Origin: Eleusine coracana subsp. coracana
Lineage: Eukaryota; Streptophyta; Magnoliopsida; Poales; Poaceae
Length of the DNA: 64,000 nt
Direction of reading: 5' to 3'
NCBI GenBank assembly: GCA_032690845.1
Contig: CM064427.1
Location: 20,495,164 to 20,559,163, forward strand
The notes under the pieces are model-generated. The model had not been told where the DNA came from. It made no database searches and saw only the letters and a program-made list of their open reading frames with translations. Below are positions 43,422 to 54,473 of the stretch, piece by piece. The position numbers and the translations under genes were made by a program. Positions within the stretch are counted from its first letter, which is position 1; every line of letters begins with the position of its first letter.

Positions 43422-43961
43422 GTGTGTGTGTGTGTGTGTGTGTTGCGGACCTCAACGGTGCAGCGGACAACCTCAACGACGGGGTAGGGCCTGGACACCT
43501 GCCAAACTTTTTTTTGTTTTCAGAAATCAATAATGGCGGCGGGCCACAATGTACAGTGCTACTAAAAACAACTATTGTAGCGACAGTTTACAACATCGTC
43601 CATCCCGGCAAATTGATCTATACCGGTGGTTCCAAACAACCGATATATCACTTTTTTGACCGCCTCTATAGTGCTCTTTTGATGTAGTAATCATAGCTAA
43701 CGCTAGCATACGATCTTAATTCGTCACATGGTTTTGACAATCCCCCTCCCTTAAAACAATCTTTGTCCTCAAGGATGCTTGTCAGGAAACCACGATTTTG
43801 AGTAGTAAATTTCCTTGAAGGTGTACTGAATGAATGAACGTTGTGTTGTCTACAATTGACTTGTAAATATTATTATGTCATAGTCAGAAACTATCATAGA
43901 GAAAATAGGTTGATGTCTAGTAATTAAACGGGTGTATGGCATGAAGTGAATTGTAAATATT
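43208..43961. other. Composite segment of element fragments
   Basis: A GC-rich stretch with a (TC)n(TG)n microsatellite leads to sequence ending GACCGCCTCTATAGTGCTCT then TTTGATGTAGTA (43691). That resembles a degraded CACTA end (reverse: TACTACATCAAAAG plus a GAGGCGGT motif). At 43738-43760 CCCCCTCCCTTAAAACAATC on the minus strand looks like a gypsy polypurine tract followed by an LTR start TGTCAAAACC. These are small scraps; no gene is supported. Confidence 0.4.
43353..43442. repeat. (TC)33 (TG)11 compound microsatellite
   Basis: An uninterrupted TC run from 43353 to 43419 is followed, after one A, by a TG run to about 43442. Open frames through it (Ser-Leu and Val-Cys repeats) are artefacts. 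Confidence 0.97.
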
Positions 43962-45692
43962 TGAGAAACCATGCAGATATGTGCCATAGTTTGTAATATG
44001 TGAAGAGTAATTGACTTTGGTTGATTCGGTGTTTGAGTTGAAATGCAGGAATCTGGAGATTGCATCAGTTTGTCAGTTTGTGCATTGTTATGGTTATGAT
44101 TAACTGGGAGTTGATGAAGATGTTAGAGAGTTTATAGGAAAAGAAAAATGTGTTTGCTTGTCTCATGAAGTGTAGGTCAATGGAGTCGACTTGGTGGTCA
44201 ACGGCGAGAGGATCAGGCACAAGTAGGGGACTTGGGTCCGGACGATTGAGATGCCAGGTGAAGTCAAGGGTGATCCACACCGTACACGTGGAGAGGCAAG
44301 AAGTACGGACAGTTTCACGGTTGAGCCTCAAAACCATGGGAGTAATGAAGACGGCGTGTTGACCAAGTCAAGGCGAACAGGATGCCAGTGCAAGTGACAA
44401 GGGGGCCCAATGGAGCGGGACCGGGAGAGACTTGCTGGTGGTCAGGATCGCGGGACAAGGTGACACGCGTCGACATCAAGGAAGACGCACTTTGAGAAGC
44501 GTGTAAGGTGGTTTCTCGGTTTGGGCCTCAAAACTGGTGGCGGTGGTTGGTGGTGCATGTGGCACCATCACGGAGCTTGCGTCGAGGTGAAGCAAAGTCG
44601 TGAAGGGCTTGAGAGCGTTTGAGCGACGAGAAAAAAGATGGACGGTTGTGCCCCTGGTGGTAGGTGGCAGTGTATTATAGGTGAGGGGTAGGATGGTGTG
44701 GTAAGGCTGGTGGAAGAGGTGCCTCTCTTTCCCTTAGCCTTGCGTTAGGTTTTCATTAAAAGTGCTAAGAGAGGTCTTCATGTAAAGAGGAGAGTAGTGG
44801 GTGTGTGAGAGACATCTCTTGCTCTTCCAAATAGTGGGAAGAAGAGAGTGGCTTCCTGGCTATGTATTTTCGGGTTCATGCTTTTGGTCTCGACTTGATG
44901 AGTCAATGATATGAGATTCAAATTTATGCTCAAGTTCTTCCTCTCTCTCTCTCTAAATCTCGAATTTCTCTTTTTCCCTATTTTTGGAGCTATTTTCGTG
45001 GGTATTTTGGATCTCGTTTTTGGATGAGTTTTTGGGGCGGATTTCTTGAGGATCTTGGTACTATGATGATCTATAACAATCCTATATGAGTACTTGACCG
45101 AATCAAGAGCTCTAGCATCTTTGATTTGAAAGATTTCTTAAGTTTCCCTTTTTTAGTGTTCTTGGCACAAGATCTAAAATTTATGATGATTCCTTGAGCC
45201 AATTGAGTGGATCTTGTTGGAGGAAGGTCACAAAGACCTGAGTATTCCCTGGTCCAAAAATCACATGATTTGAAGATCATTTGGATAGGTTTTGGGTGAG
45301 ATTTGTGCAACTATTATGTCGAGGATCGATCGGCACTGCCGATGACCAGGACCGGCACTGCCGGTGGGTCTGAACTCAGATCGGCACTGCCACTGGCTTG
45401 AGTCTGAACCCCGCACCAGCACTGCTGATAGCCCCGACCGGCACTGCCGATGCGCTCTGTCTAAGCTTTGTTACATCTACTGATTGGCACTGCCGATACT
45501 CTGAATCGGCCTTGCCGATGTACTGACAGAGCAGTCTATTTTGGTGCATTTCTTTGATCGTTTCGAGTTTCTGCTGTTCTTCGTTGTTTCTGCTATATTC
45601 CGACGCTGTTGTTGATCACTCCTCGTGTTAGCACATCACAAGTTGATGTGTGTGATCTTGATGATCGGTTTGAAGGTTGGCTTGGATTGTTA
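43962..45692 (+). repeat. Copia LTR, third copy, 3' end truncated
   Basis: Starts TGAGAAACCATGCAG and follows the 14347 LTR through the CACATCACAAGTTG block, then loses similarity near 45692, about 70-90 bp short of the expected end. Compared with the first LTR it lacks about 33 bp around 44700 that include the TATA box. It carries its own set of CGGCACTGCCG-type palindromes (45333-45519). No internal copia region is attached, so it is a solo or broken LTR. Confidence 0.8.
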
Positions 45693-45942
45693 ATCCTTTT
45701 TGTATCAAATTTCGGTACCTATAAATAAAGGTACTAAAATTAATAATTTTGAGGAAAAATAGGCTAATGTCTAGTAATTAATGGTACCAAATGGTAACGT
45801 CGTCAGCTATTGTAGACTGCGTGAAAATATATATTGCATTAATTACTCAGAAGAACATCTCTACTAGCACAAAATTAAGTAGTCTATTGAACAAAATGTA
45901 CTGGCAACCGTGATGTGCTTAACTAACAGCCATCAGCACCCT
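45693..45942 (-). other. 3' flank of the serpin pseudogene
   Basis: No coding. 45850-45940 aligns by eye with 5391-5500 downstream of the first serpin fragment, so it is ancestral serpin 3' untranslated or flanking DNA. A 26-bp word (AAAATAGG..TAATGTCTAGT..) near 45756 also occurs at 43901-43927 on the other side of the copia LTR. Confidence 0.5.
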
Positions 45943-47193
45943 TCATTCCTTTGACGGTTCAAGAACGTAGCCAGCAAAGACGACAGCCCTAGACTGCTGC
46001 TCAATTATGAAGAAAAAAAACGGATGGTCCGCGATGAAGTCAACGATCTGTCGTGGAATCCATGGAGCGGCACATCCGACCATCATCCCACCGTAGGTGA
46101 AGGCAGCAGCCTTGGTCCCTTCCTCGTTGACCTCAATGATCGCCTTGTGGAACACGTCCTGCACCACCAACGGCAGGCCGGAGCCATCGTCCTCGGCCAT
46201 GTCTGACAGGTTGGCCCGGTCGGGGTCAAAGGCGGCGCCGACTCCCATCTCCTTGAGCATCTGGTTCAGCTTGCTCTCGAAGCTCATCTTGCACCTGGGC
46301 AGCCGCAGCTTCCCCACGTCGACCTTGTCCGTGGGCAGGTGGTCATGGATGAAGTCCTCGGGGCCGGAGGCGAGGTCGACGAGGCGGAGCAGGCCGTCCC
46401 GCGCGTCGGGCAGGAAGACGCACATGTGAAACCTGGGAGTCGTTGTGTGGTGACCGCGAGCCACGGGCACTTGTACGGCAGCATGAGCACCTTGAACCCG
46501 TCGTGCGCGGCGATGAGCTGGCGCGCCCTCCATCTTTACGCATCAGCGGAGTGTTGACTGTGCTGCCATTGAGGAGGTGGAACTTCTCCACCTTGGTGCT
46601 CTCCTCGGTGAATGGCTTCTCCCACTTGCCCTTGAAGTAGATTGCGTTTGCGAGCACGAACCGGGTATCGGGGCTCAGGTTCCGCGGGGAGAGCACATTG
46701 GTGATGAGGTTCCTGGTTGATTTGGCCACCCAGCTGTTGATCTGCTTCACTGCTGCGCTCGGCTGCCCGATGAAGTCCACGGCGCGGGCCTCTGCCTTGT
46801 ACGACTTTGTGGCGGCGTCGCGGTAGGCGGGCTTCAGGGCCGTGACCCGTCGTGGAACACGCCGCACACGAAGGACACGTGGGGCCCGCCGGAGGCGGAC
46901 CCGTTCGCGAGCGCGCGCTCCGCCACGCCGCCGACGAACTCAGCGAGGTCGGAGCGGGACCCGGCGCCGAGGACGGTCAGGAGCTCGTCGAGGGTCTCGC
47001 CGCCGGCGCCGGCGGCGATCAGCGAGAGCGGCGAGTAGATGGAGAGCGGCGAGAAGATGACGTTCTTGTTGCCCTTGTTTGGCGCTGCGAACTGCTTGGT
47101 GAGGCGGAGGGTCAGCGCCGTCAGGGCGCCGGGGCCCGCAGACCGGCGGGGCTTCTTGTGGCTCGTCGCGCTTGATGCCTCGGCCGATTCCAT
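45943..47193 (-). pseudogene. Plant serpin, nearly full length, three frameshifts, no intron
   Basis: From ATG 47193 the product reads as a Z-type plant serpin: NKGNKNVIFSPLSIYSPLSL, then VSFVCGVFHDGS (frame change near 46850), LKPAYRDAATKSYKAEARAV, INSWVAKSTRNLITNVLSP, FVLANAIYFKGKWEKPF (frame change near 46515), RQLIAAHDGFKVLMLPYK (frame change near 46450), then HMCVFLPDARDGLLRLVDLA, the hinge NEEGTKAAAFTY, IVDFIADHPFFFFI and the ending VVFAGYVLEPSKE. Serpins trap target proteases by loop cleavage. The likely P1-P1' is Gly-Cys. The copy lacks an intron where the 58-kb relic has one. It cannot make a functional protein as written, unless the shifts are sequence errors. Confidence 0.9.
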
Positions 47194-50170
47194 GGCGATC
47201 GGATTGGGGTCTCGATCTAGATGGGTGGTGTCTTCCCTGCGTTCGGCTCTATCAAAGTATCTTCTGCAGCATAGTCGGCAGCCAAGACGTGGATTTCAGG
47301 TTGGACAGAGACGGCAGGAAACCTAGACGAGTTGGGTTCAGGGAAAGACAGGCTGTTGAAACGTCACACTTCCTTTATTTTCTTTTTATTAAAATCAAAA
47401 GGCGTCCATTACTCTTTGGGTGTGTATCTTTATTTTGATTTGTTTAAAAAATATGACTAATGTCATGTATCGAGCTTAAAAACATGACAAAAGATATAGT
47501 ACACCTACCATTACGGTTACAAGGATATTAGATTCCTATTTTGAGATTTGAAAATATGGAATATTTTCTTTAGATAAGCATTCAACTTAAATGAATCTAG
47601 CTACTAATAACTTTAGGATTATGAGTATTTTTTGTCACTAATTTTCTGCACGCGCGACACGCACGTGTTATTATTTCTCTCTGTAATATATGCTAATAAC
47701 ATGTTTTATTAGAAATATGTTTCTAACCATCAAAACCTTTTTTATAATATGATTTACACATACAAAAATCTATACACATAATACTAAAACAGTTTTATGA
47801 CATCAAGAATTACAAAACAATCAAAGATAGTAAAAGTAAAATATATAATTAAATACTATTTAGACAATGACACTTAACTATGATATTATTCTCAAATGTT
47901 ATGTAGTTACATAAACATAATGTCCTCTAAATAAAAGAGAGGAGTCGGAATATGACAACCATGAACCATGCTGCCATGACGATCATATTACACAATAATA
48001 TAATTAGAAAAGAACACAATGTACACGTAACACAAAAAATATATGATTAACCATAAAAAAGTATGTACATTTTGGTTTTCGACTCACTTGCCTACCCGTT
48101 AACCATAAAAAAGTTATATACATTTTGATTTCTGATTCACTAAACCAGTAGTGTTTTTTAAGCAATAGTTTCTCTCGATTCACAACAAAGCATTCTTCAG
48201 GTTCACTACATGTAACCATGTCGGTCTTGCATTTGGCACGTCAGAATACACATTATATAGGTGGCACACAAACTACAAATGCTCATATCTCCACAGTGCA
48301 CAACTCATAGTTGTTTGGTTTTGCGCCCAGATGTCGTTATAGGTAAGTAGGTTGCCGAAATGTTGCAGTGGCGATCTCCACGTCAATTCTCTCCTTTCTA
48401 GCATGCATCATCTGTCTAGTGGGGGTCACCATGTCAATCCTCTCTTTTCTAACACGCAACACCCATGCCCGTCCTTCCAACATCTCTGGGTCCTCTATCT
48501 TGCATAATATTCACCAATCTTACATCATCCTTGCAGTCCCCATATGGGTCGTTGCATTCTTGTCCACCTTTGTCCTTGAAAATACATGTTACTCCAAACA
48601 CAGTAGATCACCATATAATTTATAAGATCGTAGTTTGGCATGCTTGCAACAAGATCACTCTAGCTCTCCAATTCCCCTGCACAAGTTTCAAGAAGTTTCA
48701 AATATAGTAATCACTTCCTGTTCAGCATTTCAAAACATGTCTTATCCTGAATGTCATTATTACAGTTTCAAATATTTTCACTTGCAATTTTTTTCTCTTT
48801 GCTATTATTGACCTAATGATAATGGTTGTTGCAATCATATTTTTTTCTTTTCTTTTATTCCATATAAGTTCTTCAGAAGAAATATAAGCTAAGCCAAGCC
48901 AACAGAAGCCTAAATATATATAACATGTAGCATCACTTTTGTAACAAACAAATCTGCAGGAAAAGCTAATTGCCTATTTAAATGAAATTCCTGCAAACTC
49001 TTATCATATACTTAGTATTAGCTCATATCTTGCTAATGTCATCTTGCTCCAAGTCATGTAGCAAACAAAGTAGATTGCTAATTAGTCACATTTCTATTCT
49101 AAAAAGTAAATGCATTTATATTGTATTTATCCTATATGAAGCCTCACATAAAGAAGTCTATTGTTCATCCTATATCAAGCATCACATACAAAAGAAGACT
49201 ATTGTTTGCCATCCTCAAACTCGTTTATATTTTCAGAGATACACTAAATTTTAAGAGCTGCAAAATGCAGCAGGTGCAATCATCATATTAGTTACTAACA
49301 TTTGATGCTGCATCCAACTGAAGAAATACATGTGCAAAAAATGGACACACTATATATTTCCTTTGGTTCGAAAAAATGAGAAAACTATAGCATTAACATG
49401 GAGCAACAACTTGTGATAACCGCAAATTCTGAACAACATTGGTGTTGTAATGAAATTTAGCAATCATATGTAGAATTAAGAGGAGAAAAAGAAAATACTT
49501 CTATGCGAGAAGGTACGATGAGAAATAAAAGGCTTCACACAATTACTCTGAAATCAACAAAAGGCTTCACGTATATTACAAAAGGGAGCAGTAGTGAATC
49601 ATTCTTCCAAACTCTGAAATTGTGCAAAAACAAAAAAGCTACCTCAAAATTGCTGAAACAATGAAAGATAGAAGGAAACATTTGATTCACACCTGTGCAG
49701 CTGTTCATGGATAGCTCGTGAGCCGATTTGAAAGGCTTCTCATCCAGTGTTTTCAGATAAAAAAAATCAATAAGCGGATCCAGTCCCTACCACTCCAAAG
49801 AAAATCCAAAAGAATGGAATTTTAGTAACATTGCGATGCAACTAAATAAAAAGTGAAAATATTAAACAGAAGAAGAAACTTTGGGCCTTTGAAGGACGCA
49901 CCTACATGGATCTTAGGGAGGGAGGAGTCTCCATGCTGGTTATTAGAGAGAGGCACCTACATGGATCTGTCCGTCACTGAAAGTAGATGCCTTAGAGATA
50001 CCTTGGAGCAAAAGGACCAAGCATGAGAGAGAGAGAGAGAGAGTAAAAAACATAAGAGCGAGAGAAGTCATGAATTTAGCTATTTTTTATAATTAAAAAA
50101 TCATCAAATGTAAGATGATCAGATTTACCAACATGGATAATAACATAGCCACTTATGCAGTGAAAATGCA
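47194..50170. other. AT-rich intergenic stretch upstream of the serpin
   Basis: No gene is supported. Noted: a CACGTG word at 47662-47667, and a loose two-unit repeat with GTCAATTCTCTCCTTTCTA and GTCAATCCTCTCTTTTCTA (about 48382-48450). An open frame at 48368-48625 gives a hydrophobic product of no recognised family and is likely chance. A CACCTACATGGATCT word is repeated near 49900 and 49955, and a short (GA)n lies at 50029-50044. Confidence 0.5.
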
Positions 50171-50398
50171 GGAACTCTGCTCAGATGTATGAGAGCAGAG
50201 TCAGTCTATTTACAACACCAAAGTTTTGAGAAAAGCACTTTCAGTTTCCTAAATCAATTTCATCAGTTTTTGGTAACTGAAAATTGATTCAGAAACAATT
50301 TTGGCGCTTTCAAGAACTCTGCTCAGCTGTATCAGAAAAAGTAGAGCATAATCAGTTAAATGAATGTGCTTTTCTCAAAACTTCTGAAACTTTGGTGC
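50171..50398. repeat. Short mosaic of direct and inverted repeats, MITE-like
   Basis: GAACTCTGCTCAGATGTAT (50172) is repeated directly as GAACTCTGCTCAGCTGTAT (50314). CACCAAAGTTTTGAGAAAAG (50216) is repeated inverted within 50366-50397 (GTGCTTTTCTCAAAACTTCT then GAAACTTTGGTG). The GAGAAAAGCAC word recurs to 50510. It may be a degraded hAT-type MITE; no target duplication was found. Confidence 0.45.
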
Positions 50399-50887
50399 TT
50401 TCATGTAACTCAAAAATGATTCTAATGAATAGATTTTGAGAAAAACACTTTTATCAAAATTATCAAAACCTCCAAAAATAACACCTGGTTACCTAAATGT
50501 GCTTTTCTCCAATCACGATGGTGAAATATGAGGTATCATTTTAGGATTGCTACAATTAGAACCTGAAATAAAACCATAGGAAAACAAAGTAAACCTGGCC
50601 TTGCTCATCTCATACAGGAAAACTTCAACAAAAAAGAAATAAGATTTCACAACAATTATTCAGAATTTGTAGCTTGAATTTACATGTGGCCACACAGGCT
50701 TGAGCTCCTCACCATAATCCACCCCTGCCCTTTCGGTAAGAGAACAACTTGTGTTTCGTGAAGCACCAAACTGTCAAACTTCCACTGGACACATGATAAT
50801 ATCTCTTATTCACAATTATAAGGAGATAACAAATGATAGATGCATAAATAAAGTGAAGTGATTAAATAAGATAAAGCAATAAACTAC
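50399..50887. other. Non-coding stretch downstream of exon-like fragments
   Basis: Further GTGCTTTTCTC words at 50490-50515, otherwise AT-rich sequence without supported features. Confidence 0.4.
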
Positions 50888-51062
50888 CGTTCGAAATATT
50901 TAGTATTTTCTGCACTACGTTGATCATGGATGCAGCTGACAAGAGGTGAGTCTCCTCTTTGACATACTTCTGCCAGAGCAAGTGCCGCTGCATGAGCTCC
51001 ATTATCATCACCATTGTTAGCAATTGTTCTTGCTTCTCTATCTGCTACACCCCTATGATAAT
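50888..51062 (-). pseudogene. Exon-like fragment, unrecognised host gene
   Basis: The minus strand encodes ADREARTIANNGDDNGAHAA then ALALAEVCQRGDSPLVSCIH, continuing to a TAG at about 50888. The composition (Ala/Glu/Asp-rich, normal codon use) looks like a real protein rather than random sequence. I do not recognise the family. It lies 2 kb upstream of a Helitron 3' end, so it may be a captured fragment. A further piece at 51205-51290 encodes LTKLCDFDVVVPTIFQHDRR and then a stop. Confidence 0.4.
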
Positions 51063-51889
51063 ATCATCTCGACAGTACATACTTGCAACAGGTACTCTTG
51101 GAGGCCTATGAAGAATAGACAAACAACCGTATAATTCCCAACAAGCAAGCAGGCCTATGAAAAATAGGACACTCACCTAGGTACAAATTAGGCACGGATG
51201 AAACCAACGAATAGGTCCCAGGTGCGGCGATCATGCTGGAATATTGTCGGAACCACGACGTCAAAGTCACATAACTTGGTAAGGCTTCTTATTTCTTTCC
51301 ACCTTTGATGAATCCACAACAGTGGCCGGCCCTCTCCATCTCCATCTGCGCCACAACGGCGGCACCCGTCTTGCCCAGATGCAGATGCAACACGTGCCGT
51401 CTCAATCCTGATGGAGGCGTGATATGGAGATAGAGAGCACTCTCACATCTCGTGCGCTCCTTCCATAGCTCTATTGTGCTCGCGAGCCGCGGGCCAGGCA
51501 GGGAGGTCCTTGTTCCTCCCCTCTTCTCTCTAACCTACATGGATTCACACACAAAATCAAAATATATTCAAACAAAAAAAGAAGAACCAACCATCAGCGA
51601 AGCAGTCCACGACATTGACAAAATGCAACTCTGTTCCTTGCAAATAAAATAAATAAAGGCACCTCTGTTTGTAGCATGACATAATTTCAAATCAGGAGTG
51701 AAGAACCCAGAACATTTAAGATATGGACGTGATTTAAGGCATCCCTGAATATAAAATGGCATGAGTTTATAACTGAATCAAAATTGCACGGGGCATGATT
51801 CTGACCTTTGTGAAGAACAAGGTAGCGTGTTGAGCAGGCACAACCTATCCGCACCCTCCTCGTATCCGCAGAACAGATCGATTCTTACC

Positions 51890-51960
51890 TTTGTGAGATG
51901 GCAGAACACTAGCATCCTCCTCGTATTCGCAGTCGATGATGACGCCGCTGCCATCCATCG
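51890..51960 (-). pseudogene. Possible first coding exon with splice donor
   Basis: The minus strand near 51958 reads ATG followed by DGSGVIIDCEYEEDASVLPS, then CACAAAG|GTAAGA, a strong plant splice donor. The exon is short and acidic. It may belong with the exon-like fragment at 50888-51062 as one captured, intron-bearing gene piece. Family unknown. Confidence 0.35.
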
Positions 51961-52323
51961 TGGCCTCAATCTATCCTGTGCTCAGGAAACAAACCTCGTA
52001 CGAAATGAACATCCAATTGAATTGGTAACCTAACAGAAACCGCAGAGACAGATCGAGAATGGGAGAGATTGATCAATCTCAAGTAATACCATTAACATGG
52101 CGACAACAATCACCATCCCCATTGCTCCGTTGGTTGGGCAGCCATTAGCACCAAGGTCGAGTTCGTGACTTTGCGGTGGCGGTGGCGATGGCGATACCGA
52201 GGTCATGCCATCGACGGACGACCAGATCCGGTACGAGGAATCCCCCAGTACGGCCATCGATCAATAGCCCGTATATCTGTTTTGGAGTAGATCGATCCCG
52301 TGATCGAATCCGTGTCCCTTCCA

Positions 52324-52760
52324 TCATCTAATCACTGACCTCGAGTTTGCGGATCGCCGAGAGACCCGATGCCTCTTCCCGGAACATGCTTCCCGCTCCT
52401 CCTCCTCGGTCGGCGGGGAGAAAACGAGCGGCGCGACGGCGCCGTGCTGCCTCTTCCGCCCATTACCGGAGAACGCCGCGGCGGCCCTCGAGAGCGCAGC
52501 GGTGGCCCTGATGGCGAGCGCGGCGACCTCCTCGCCGCATAGCCCGCGGCGGCGCGCCTCGCGGGGAGCACGAAATAGATCTGCCCGGGCCACCATGAGG
52601 CTGAGGCCGAGCGGGAAGAGAAGAAGGAAGGCGGCGGTGTAGTCCGAGCTTGAGCTTGGTAGTGAGAAGAGGAAGAGGAGGCGGCGGCAGCGCAGAGAGG
52701 AGCGGAGCAAGATTCGTGGGGCGAGCAGAGGAAGAACAAAGGGGGAAAACGCAGAGGGGG
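52324..52760 (-). pseudogene. GC-rich exon-like block, unrecognised
   Basis: One frame from 52710 encodes a hydrophobic stretch DYTAAFLLLFPLGLSLMVAR followed by an Arg/Ala-rich region and EEVAALAIRATAALSRAAAA, ending at a TAA-type stop at 52324. The hydrophobic segment could be a membrane anchor or signal anchor. The other minus frame is also open, a warning that GC content may explain the openness. It could be a first exon captured by the Helitron ending at 53062. No family recognised. Confidence 0.3.
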
Positions 52761-53023
52761 CGTGCCGCGTGCGTGATTGACGGGTGGGTACGCGTGGGCG
52801 GGTAGAGAGTGCTCGGTGAAAAAAGAACGGCTCACGGAGACCAAAACAACTGAGTTACGCGTAAGAGCGTAACATGTGTAACGCTTTAGATACTCAGATT
52901 GTGGACCCGTTTTAATCCTATGGTTAGAAAACAATTAGATGGTTTGGATCAAGGTAGATGATGGGATGGGTATGTTATCTTATAGTAAACATTATTGCGG
53001 AGATGTTTAGCCTTTATAGGATA

Positions 53024-53062
53024 GATAAACCCGTGCAGCAAGGCACGGGAATGCACACCTAG
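53024..53062 (+). mobile_element. Helitron 3' terminus
   Basis: CCCGTGC-AGCAAG-GCACGGG forms a perfect 7-bp hairpin (53030-53049). Ten bases later comes CTAG (53059-53062) followed by T, which is the textbook Helitron 3' end (hairpin, then CTRR, inserted before T). The 5' end (TC...) was not located, so the element length is unknown. It probably includes the exon-like fragments on its left. Confidence 0.7.
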
Positions 53063-53224
53063 TTCTCAGCAAAAGGTCTTCCCTATTTTGGTCCTCATGT
53101 ATCTATATATATATAGCCTATATAAGTATAGTGGATGAGTGGAAATTACTTGTACGAGTTGCTGCCAGATTGAGGAGAAAACTAGTTCTTGAATCGTCAC
53201 AAGTCCTATTTTTTTCATTTTGTT
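53063..53224. other. Short spacer between Helitron and CACTA end
   Basis: AT-rich sequence with no supported feature. A TATATATATA run is at 53108-53117. Confidence 0.4.
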
Positions 53225-53590
53225 CACTACCAAAAACATAAAAAAATGTTATGTGTCATTGGTTTGCCAAGTGCTTTATTTCAGACACTCGATAAACATC
53301 CTCTTTGTCGAGTGTTTAAAAGATGACACTCAGCAAATCCTCTACACTCAGCAATGAACCATTGTTGTCGAGTGCCCAAATAGAAACACTTAACAAACAA
53401 TCATTTAAGACTCGATAAAGAGGACACAGTTGGCAAAATAAAACACGTGCCCATCATGTGCCTTTTGACGCGTCGTGATGTGTTAGATGCTTACCGAGTG
53501 TCAAACCACCCTTTTTGCCGAGTGTCTGGCTAGCACACTCGGCAAACAACACTCTTTTGCCGAGTGCTTTTCTTATACATGCCAGATTGC
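53225..53590 (+). mobile_element. CACTA element left end with subterminal repeats
   Basis: Starts CACTACCAAAAACAT and is followed by many TTTGCCGAGTG / CACTCGGCAAA variants in both orientations (for example 53264, 53311, 53480-53570). This is the expected structure of a CACTA subterminal region, where transposase binds. No matching right end or target duplication was found. It is not the partner of the end at 55686, because the flanking triplets differ (GTT versus GCG). Confidence 0.6.
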
Positions 53591-54473
53591 ATGTGGCATG
53601 CCTGTTTTGACGTTCCTTCTCCTAACAGGCTTGCAATGGGACTTCTCCAAGGCTTGCCGTAGCCAACAAATTAGTTCCTATGAGTAATCCATCCCCTAAG
53701 CAATTGTTTATTCTCCTTTAGAATCCCATAATGATATTTGTAGATTAGTTGCCGAAGCAGCATGTAGAAGCCTTTAATTGCTGCCTATACATGCTTTAGT
53801 CAACAGTGCAATTACTTCTCCTATTCCCTTTGTTGTTTGCCTCATCATCTATTGGCCAAGATCATGGAAGCTCGCCATCCGGAAGGATGGCAAAAGATTA
53901 ATTAGCCCCTCCCAAGTAGTCCCAACAAACAAATAATTTGTCTCGAAACTTGATTGATGTAACCTTCTAAACTCCCGCTGCAAAGCATGTTAGGTTAAAA
54001 TATCACTTTTTCTCATTATTCAGTGTTTGCTCTCATAAGAGGTACACATGTTTCAAACACCCGCAGCTATGTGCGGGGTATCATGTAGTTCACTCGTATA
54101 ATGTCTGGGTTAGTAGGCATCTACTTATTTTCTGTGCAGCGTAAGGCATTCTATACTAGTTTTCATCAATGAAGAACATTATCTTATTTTCGCGCTTGGC
54201 ATTTTGGCTGTCTGGGCCCGATCTTCATATGGGCAGTGCTCAGTGCAAAGCATATGCTACAAGCAAGGGGACATGCTGAGTAAACATAGAGGCATATTGT
54301 TGTGCATGTATTTTTTTAAGCTCTGTTTGCTTATCAAGGTAGAGAAGAAAAGTTAACCACCACAAGATTTCTTACTGGGGTCAGATCAAATTGTATAGGG
54401 ATGGTTGTGTTTTTGTTTGTCAATTTCTCGTCAGTAGATATTGTACTTACCATGACAAAAAAAACTTTGTGCG
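53591..54473. other. Non-coding stretch, possibly CACTA interior
   Basis: No coding or repeat feature is supported. It lies between the CACTA left end at 53225 and the complete small CACTA element, and may be interior sequence of the first. Confidence 0.4.

Noticed and set aside
43210..43687. Open frames with Ser-Leu and Val-Cys runs
   Set aside because: Produced by the (TC)n(TG)n microsatellite.
45862..45880. ATCTCTACTA as a Helitron 5' end, which would make a 7.2 kb Helitron to 53062 carrying the serpin
   Set aside because: The same place downstream of the first serpin (5404-5412, ACATTTCTACTT) is homologous, so the word belongs to serpin 3' flanking DNA rather than to a Helitron start.
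48368..48625. 85-codon hydrophobic open frame as a membrane protein gene
   Set aside because: No recognised family; contains a local two-unit DNA repeat; no supporting exon or promoter context.
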